Virus record (IMG/VR): IMGVR_UViG_3300031673_000219
Location: 1 to 37,726 of that record
Source of the DNA: a virus
DNA length: 37,726 nucleotides
Strand: one strand, 5' to 3'
Within the stretch, counting starts at the first letter, position 1. Each line of letters begins with the position of its first letter. The notes beneath the pieces are model-generated. The model saw nothing but the letters and a program-made list of their open reading frames with translations. It was not told the DNA's origin and made no database searches. The position numbers and the translations under genes are program-made. Of this stretch, positions 34,119 to 37,726 are shown piece after piece.

Positions 34119-34550
34119 ATGGCAGGTTGGGGCATACAGCCGTGGGGCTTGGGACCGTGGGGCGGCGGCGCACCGCCAGTCGATACACTGTTTTTGGTTA
34201 CGAACGCGGACGGCGGGCCTGCGATCCTCGACGTGAAGGGGGGCACTGTGATCATCGTTCACGGCGTATCTTTCGCGGACCCGATCGTGTTTGAGCTTTT
34301 GGACGGCGGCAATAACGTAGTCGGCTTGACGTACTATCCGTTCGCCAACTTAGACCTACGCCCCGCGAAAGCCGTGGTCGGCACGCCTGCGTTGCCCGCT
34401 GGCGATTACACGCTGCGCGTGCAGGGTTCACCACCGGAATCTAGTACGCTACAGGTGAGCTACGTTCGGTACGCAGAGGAAATGAAAGTCCAGCGCGTGC
34501 GCGGGCGCTTCGCGCCGTTTTGGGCAACGGGCGAACGGATATTGCAATGA
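34119..34550 (+). CDS. Small protein with GWG-PWG N-terminus, 143 aa
   Basis: AAGG lies seven bases before ATG 34119. The N-terminus has Gly/Trp/Pro repeats (GWGIQPWGLGPWGGG), a motif seen at the start of some phage tail or fibre proteins. The rest is a strand-rich Ig-like module (VIIVHGVSFADPIVFELLDGG, AGDYTLRVQGSPPES). Its stop overlaps the next ATG (ATGA), so it is probably coupled to it. Likely an adaptor for fibre or baseplate. Confidence 0.6.
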   Translation: MAGWGIQPWGLGPWGGGAPPVDTLFLVTNADGGPAILDVKGGTVIIVHGVSFADPIVFELLDGGNNVVGLTYYPFANLDLRPAKAVVGTPALPAGDYTLRVQGSPPESSTLQVSYVRYAEEMKVQRVRGRFAPFWATGERILQ

Positions 34551-35587
34551 CAGCACGCGTAGGTAGTGGGCTATTCAGAGCGTTGCTCGACGCCATCCAC
34601 GGGTCTGACAATCAGATCGGCGGCAGCGCGTTGACGCGTTTGCGATTGCCACTGTTGGCTGGCGACGCGATCATCGCTGTCGACGCCACGTTCACGTTTG
34701 GCGAAATGGTAGACGGCGCTGGCGACGGACGCGTTGTGATCGGCGGCGAGATCATCGGCTTCACCGGGCGCACCGTAGACACGTTCACCGGATTGACGCG
34801 CGGCTTAGAAAGTTCAGCCATCACCGATCAGTATCCGCCTCATACGGTGGTGTTTGACTGGGCGGCAAACTCAAGTGCGCTCGACTTGGTGCGGCGTGGG
34901 ATCTCGGTCAACTACGCGATCGGCGTCGACTTGGACGTGATCGCGCGGAACCTTGGCTTGCGTAAATGTTTTCCGTTCACGGATGCGCAATGGCGCGCGT
35001 ACATCAAAGCCGTCGCGTACCTCCCGAAGCAAACGCTTGACGCGTTTCGCATTGCGCTGGAGGCAATTTACGGCGTTGGTAATTTCGCCGTTTATGAACG
35101 CTTGGTATCCGACCCGTACATCGTATGTGTCGAAGTCGAAGGGACTGCGCCTGTCGATGCGTTGGCAGGTAAATTCGTTTTGAACAGCGGCGAGCTTCAT
35201 GTGACGACCGGCGCTGGGCTGACCGTCACTACCGATCACGCGATCGTGACGTCGCCTGTTGACCCGGCAGGAACGCTTGGCGTGTTCGGCGTGTGGCTAG
35301 ATACGCCGCTTGCGCGCATGGGCGTGCGCGATGGTGCGACCAACCTCTTCACTGGCGGCAGTTACCTTGGCAGCGTGATCACGTTGGGCGTGAATCCGGG
35401 TATAGGCATCGCGGTGATCGTGGATTACAATGGGCACCCGGCGCACTACCTTGCACCCAACGACGCATTTCGTAACGACGGCACTGATTTTCCACCGTAT
35501 CTATCAGACGATGGTGGCGCAGCACATTGCGCCCTCGATCAGATCAGGGCTGCTGGTGTTGGCCTGAAAGTGAGTATCCGACCATGA
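34547..35587 (+). CDS. Baseplate or tail-tip protein, 346 aa
   Basis: ATG 34547 overlaps the previous TGA. The frame is open upstream to 34520, but that part overlaps the previous gene and lacks a better start. A central helical segment (VDLDVIARNLGLRKCFPF, WRAYIKAVAYLPKQTLDAFRIALEAIYG; about 120-175) resembles baseplate proteins of the tail-protein-I/DUF2612 style. Around it are strand-rich parts (VVIGGEIIGFTGRTVDTFTGLTRG). It may link fibres to the wedge. Family call is tentative. Confidence 0.55.
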   Translation: MTARVGSGLFRALLDAIHGSDNQIGGSALTRLRLPLLAGDAIIAVDATFTFGEMVDGAGDGRVVIGGEIIGFTGRTVDTFTGLTRGLESSAITDQYPPHTVVFDWAANSSALDLVRRGISVNYAIGVDLDVIARNLGLRKCFPFTDAQWRAYIKAVAYLPKQTLDAFRIALEAIYGVGNFAVYERLVSDPYIVCVEVEGTAPVDALAGKFVLNSGELHVTTGAGLTVTTDHAIVTSPVDPAGTLGVFGVWLDTPLARMGVRDGATNLFTGGSYLGSVITLGVNPGIGIAVIVDYNGHPAHYLAPNDAFRNDGTDFPPYLSDDGGAAHCALDQIRAAGVGLKVSIRP

Positions 35588-37726
35588 CTCGCGCAGTAAA
35601 CCTAGTCGCACAGCAACGCGTCGATCAACCGGACGCGATGGCGTGGTCTGCATTCGGCACAATGGATCTGCGACGCGTGATGCGGCAAGTCATGCTCGGA
35701 TCTAGTGACGTGCTCGCCAGCATTAGCCGCGTGGTGCGCGGCTTCGCAGTGGAGCCCGAAGTGCCCGGCGCACAAGCGACGGGGTACATTCAGTTGCCTA
35801 TTGTAGTGGGCGACATTCTCGATGCAGAGACGTTCACTCTGAATGATGGCGTGAACGCGCCTGTCGTTTTTCATTTCACCACAGTCGGCGCTGGCCCGGT
35901 ACAGACGCCGACTCTGCGCGTGATGGTGCTGCCTACAGTCCAGGCGTTGACGCGTGAGGCGTTCGTGGTGGCTGTGATCAACGCGATCAACGGCGCACCA
36001 ACACTTGATCTGGTGGCTACGCGCAGCGTGACTGCCGGTCGCGTTGCGATCGAAAACACGCGTACGCGCACGCTTGGCAATCAAGCGATTACGGATACTG
36101 TCGTCAGCGCGAACTTCATCACGAACGGCATGGCTGGCGGCAGCAACGGCAACACGCGCGTGCTTGTGCGCATGAGCCTTGGCGGGAGTGGTTACGGCGC
36201 GGCGCTTGGCGCTGTCGATCAAGGCGGTGTGCTCGACTGGGGCCAGCTTGCGGGCGACCGTGACGGCGCTGGCAATCTTGAGGGCAGCGCGCAGAACGTG
36301 ATCGACTTCGCGGGGCAACCTGCTGCTACCTACGCCGTCAAAATGCGCATGGCCTTTGCGGAAGGCGTTGTCGACAATCGCGCGTTTTGGAATCCGACAG
36401 CGAACGCGGAGTACATCAAAGCCACGCCCACGCGCGTGCTTCCACAGTGGCAGATCGCGCTAAACCCTGCTGGCCTGGAGTGGATGCCGCTTGGGTCCGT
36501 CGTGTGGAACGGCGCAGACATAACGAGCACTGAGGTATCCGACACAAGGATGCGCCCGATCGAAGGCGCACCGGATCCGGCTGCTGGCGACGCAGTGCAG
36601 CGTTGGAGTGCGGCAGCGCAAGAGACAGCGGCGTTCGGGGTTGGCGACTTCGATCGATCGACAGACCGTGGCGATGCTCCCGGTGTATCCGGCGTATGGG
36701 AGATCCTGCGAGCGCTTGGAAGGCAAGTGCAGGATCTGAAGGGTGCGCGTGAAGGCGACGGGCGCTTCGATTGGTTCTCGCGCCCCGCCGCACCGCCCGG
36801 ATTTTACGACGCGGACCCGACAACGAAGAAGTCGAAGTCGCTGCGCACGCTCGACACGGTGTCATTCACAATCTCTGACGGCGAGTCTGATCAAGGCGAC
36901 TTCAACGGCGTGACTGCGTTTGACGACTGCATGCAGTTCATCGAAGCGAATCAAGACAGCCTGCCGTACCGGATTGAAATCGTATTCAAGGACCGCCGAC
37001 CTAATCCTGTGTATGCGGGCTACGCGCCCCCAACATGGGTGCCTGCAATAAACCGCGAAGCGGGGCACACGCTTGCGGATACGGTCGACGTGCCTCGATG
37101 GAAGTGGATCACGCCCGTGCTGATCTACAACAAGGACATCCGCATATCACAAGCAGCAGGCAACGCGTTGCCCGGCAATCAGCAGGATCTCGCTGCGTGG
37201 AAGCTGCAAAGCCCGGTCGACACGCTTGCTGTGACATTCAAGCCGCTGCGTGGCATGGGTTCTGTCGATCTAAGCACAGTGGCCTTGGGCACCACAACGC
37301 CGATGCTCCGTCTGTACGGCGAATCGAAGCTGACTGTTGCTGACGTTGAATTCGCAGACTTTGCAGAGCCTGCCACAATGAGCCTCTTCGACTGTGGCGT
37401 CGAAACGCAAGTATGCATGCGGAACGTCGCGTGCCGCCCTACGCCACTCGGATATGCAGGCGCTTCGCCGTCTGGTGTTGCGGCCACAGGGTTCTCGCTT
37501 CGCGCGTCGCATCAAGGGCTGCTGCTGGATCGCTGTGAGTTCGGCGGGAACTGTTGGCTTGGCGGCGCGATGGTCGATGCCACGCTTGCAGCAGCCAACC
37601 CGTCGCTCCCGGCAGCTAACTACTACGGCGAGGTTATCAACGGTATTGGGGGGCTGGTTCAGTACACGTCCTTTTTCACGCATGTTCGCATGCGATACAC
37701 GAACACGTTTGGCGTGGGCGAAGCGC
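35584..37726 (+). CDS. Large tail fibre or baseplate protein, 3' partial (at least 714 aa)
   Basis: ATG 35584 overlaps the previous TGA (ATGA). I translated the frame to the right edge and found no stop, so the gene is truncated by the window. It is strand-rich: residues about 1-140 include VEPEVPGAQATGYIQLP and a 'VVFHFTTVG'-like strand; about 450-640 have spaced short strands and loops (VSFTISDGESDQGDF, RIEIVFKDRRP, FRLRASHQ-like) suggestive of a beta-helix or fibre trunk. Cys residues occur late (SLFDCGVETQVCMRN). It is probably the main tail fibre or a large baseplate arm. Confidence 0.7.
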   Translation, partial: MTRAVNLVAQQRVDQPDAMAWSAFGTMDLRRVMRQVMLGSSDVLASISRVVRGFAVEPEVPGAQATGYIQLPIVVGDILDAETFTLNDGVNAPVVFHFTTVGAGPVQTPTLRVMVLPTVQALTREAFVVAVINAINGAPTLDLVATRSVTAGRVAIENTRTRTLGNQAITDTVVSANFITNGMAGGSNGNTRVLVRMSLGGSGYGAALGAVDQGGVLDWGQLAGDRDGAGNLEGSAQNVIDFAGQPAATYAVKMRMAFAEGVVDNRAFWNPTANAEYIKATPTRVLPQWQIALNPAGLEWMPLGSVVWNGADITSTEVSDTRMRPIEGAPDPAAGDAVQRWSAAAQETAAFGVGDFDRSTDRGDAPGVSGVWEILRALGRQVQDLKGAREGDGRFDWFSRPAAPPGFYDADPTTKKSKSLRTLDTVSFTISDGESDQGDFNGVTAFDDCMQFIEANQDSLPYRIEIVFKDRRPNPVYAGYAPPTWVPAINREAGHTLADTVDVPRWKWITPVLIYNKDIRISQAAGNALPGNQQDLAAWKLQSPVDTLAVTFKPLRGMGSVDLSTVALGTTTPMLRLYGESKLTVADVEFADFAEPATMSLFDCGVETQVCMRNVACRPTPLGYAGASPSGVAATGFSLRASHQGLLLDRCEFGGNCWLGGAMVDATLAAANPSLPAANYYGEVINGIGGLVQYTSFFTHVRMRYTNTFGVGEA

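Overview
This window is a contiguous part of the structural (late) region of a tailed, contractile-tail phage (myovirus morphology) or a closely related prophage. Every supportable gene lies on the plus strand. Genes are packed tightly: most neighbours overlap by 1-4 bases (ATGA, GTGA, TAATG or TGATG junctions) or are a few bases apart. Overall base composition is moderately GC-rich with strong G/C at third codon positions. That fits a phage of a GC-rich proteobacterium, but no gene here fixes the host. There are no tRNAs, rRNAs, integrase, transposase or CRISPR arrays. Portal and terminase genes are not in the window and would be expected upstream.

Layout. (1) 1-5840: the 3' part of a giant protein (at least 1,933 residues) with superfamily II/SNF2-type helicase motifs, open to the left edge; its first visible residues look like the tail end of a metallopeptidase domain, so it is probably a 'polyvalent' or DarB-like protein that enters the cell with the DNA. 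(2) 5837-6348: two small genes, the second a four-cysteine zinc ribbon resembling the Mu Com translational activator. (3) 6349-6488: the only sizeable non-coding stretch, holding a candidate sigma70-like promoter and a textbook intrinsic terminator whose U-tract runs straight into the prohead protease start codon. (4) 6489-9626: head module with prohead protease, putative scaffold and major capsid protein carrying an Ig/FN3-like insertion. (5) 9700-14827: connector, neck and tail-completion candidates, plus one small membrane protein. (6) 14831-20365: tail sheath, tail tube, two-frame tail assembly chaperone with a likely +1 recoding site, and tape measure protein. (7) 20362-27339: baseplate hub, spike, a LysM plus gp25-like wedge fusion, baseplate J-like protein and a further baseplate/tail protein. 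(8) 27332-34102: a mosaic of adhesin and fibre genes, with tandem relatives, a 51-base repeat gene, a collagen-like protein and a C-terminal domain shared by two neighbours. (9) 34119-37726: further baseplate or fibre proteins, the last running off the right edge.

How the genes work together: protease, scaffold and capsid protein build and mature the head; the connector genes close it and join the tail; sheath, tube, chaperones and tape measure build a contractile tail whose length the tape measure sets; hub, spike and wedge proteins make the baseplate; the adhesin block determines host binding. The giant helicase protein may act on phage or host DNA just after entry.

Most unexpected observations: the 7-mer CGGATAC/GTATCCG occurs about 49 times by eye, roughly ten times chance, on both strands and in different reading frames; the tail chaperone changes frame at ACC-UUU-CUC, consistent with +1 frameshifting; and a promoter-hairpin-terminator cassette sits between a Com-like RNA-binding protein and a start codon with no ribosome binding site.
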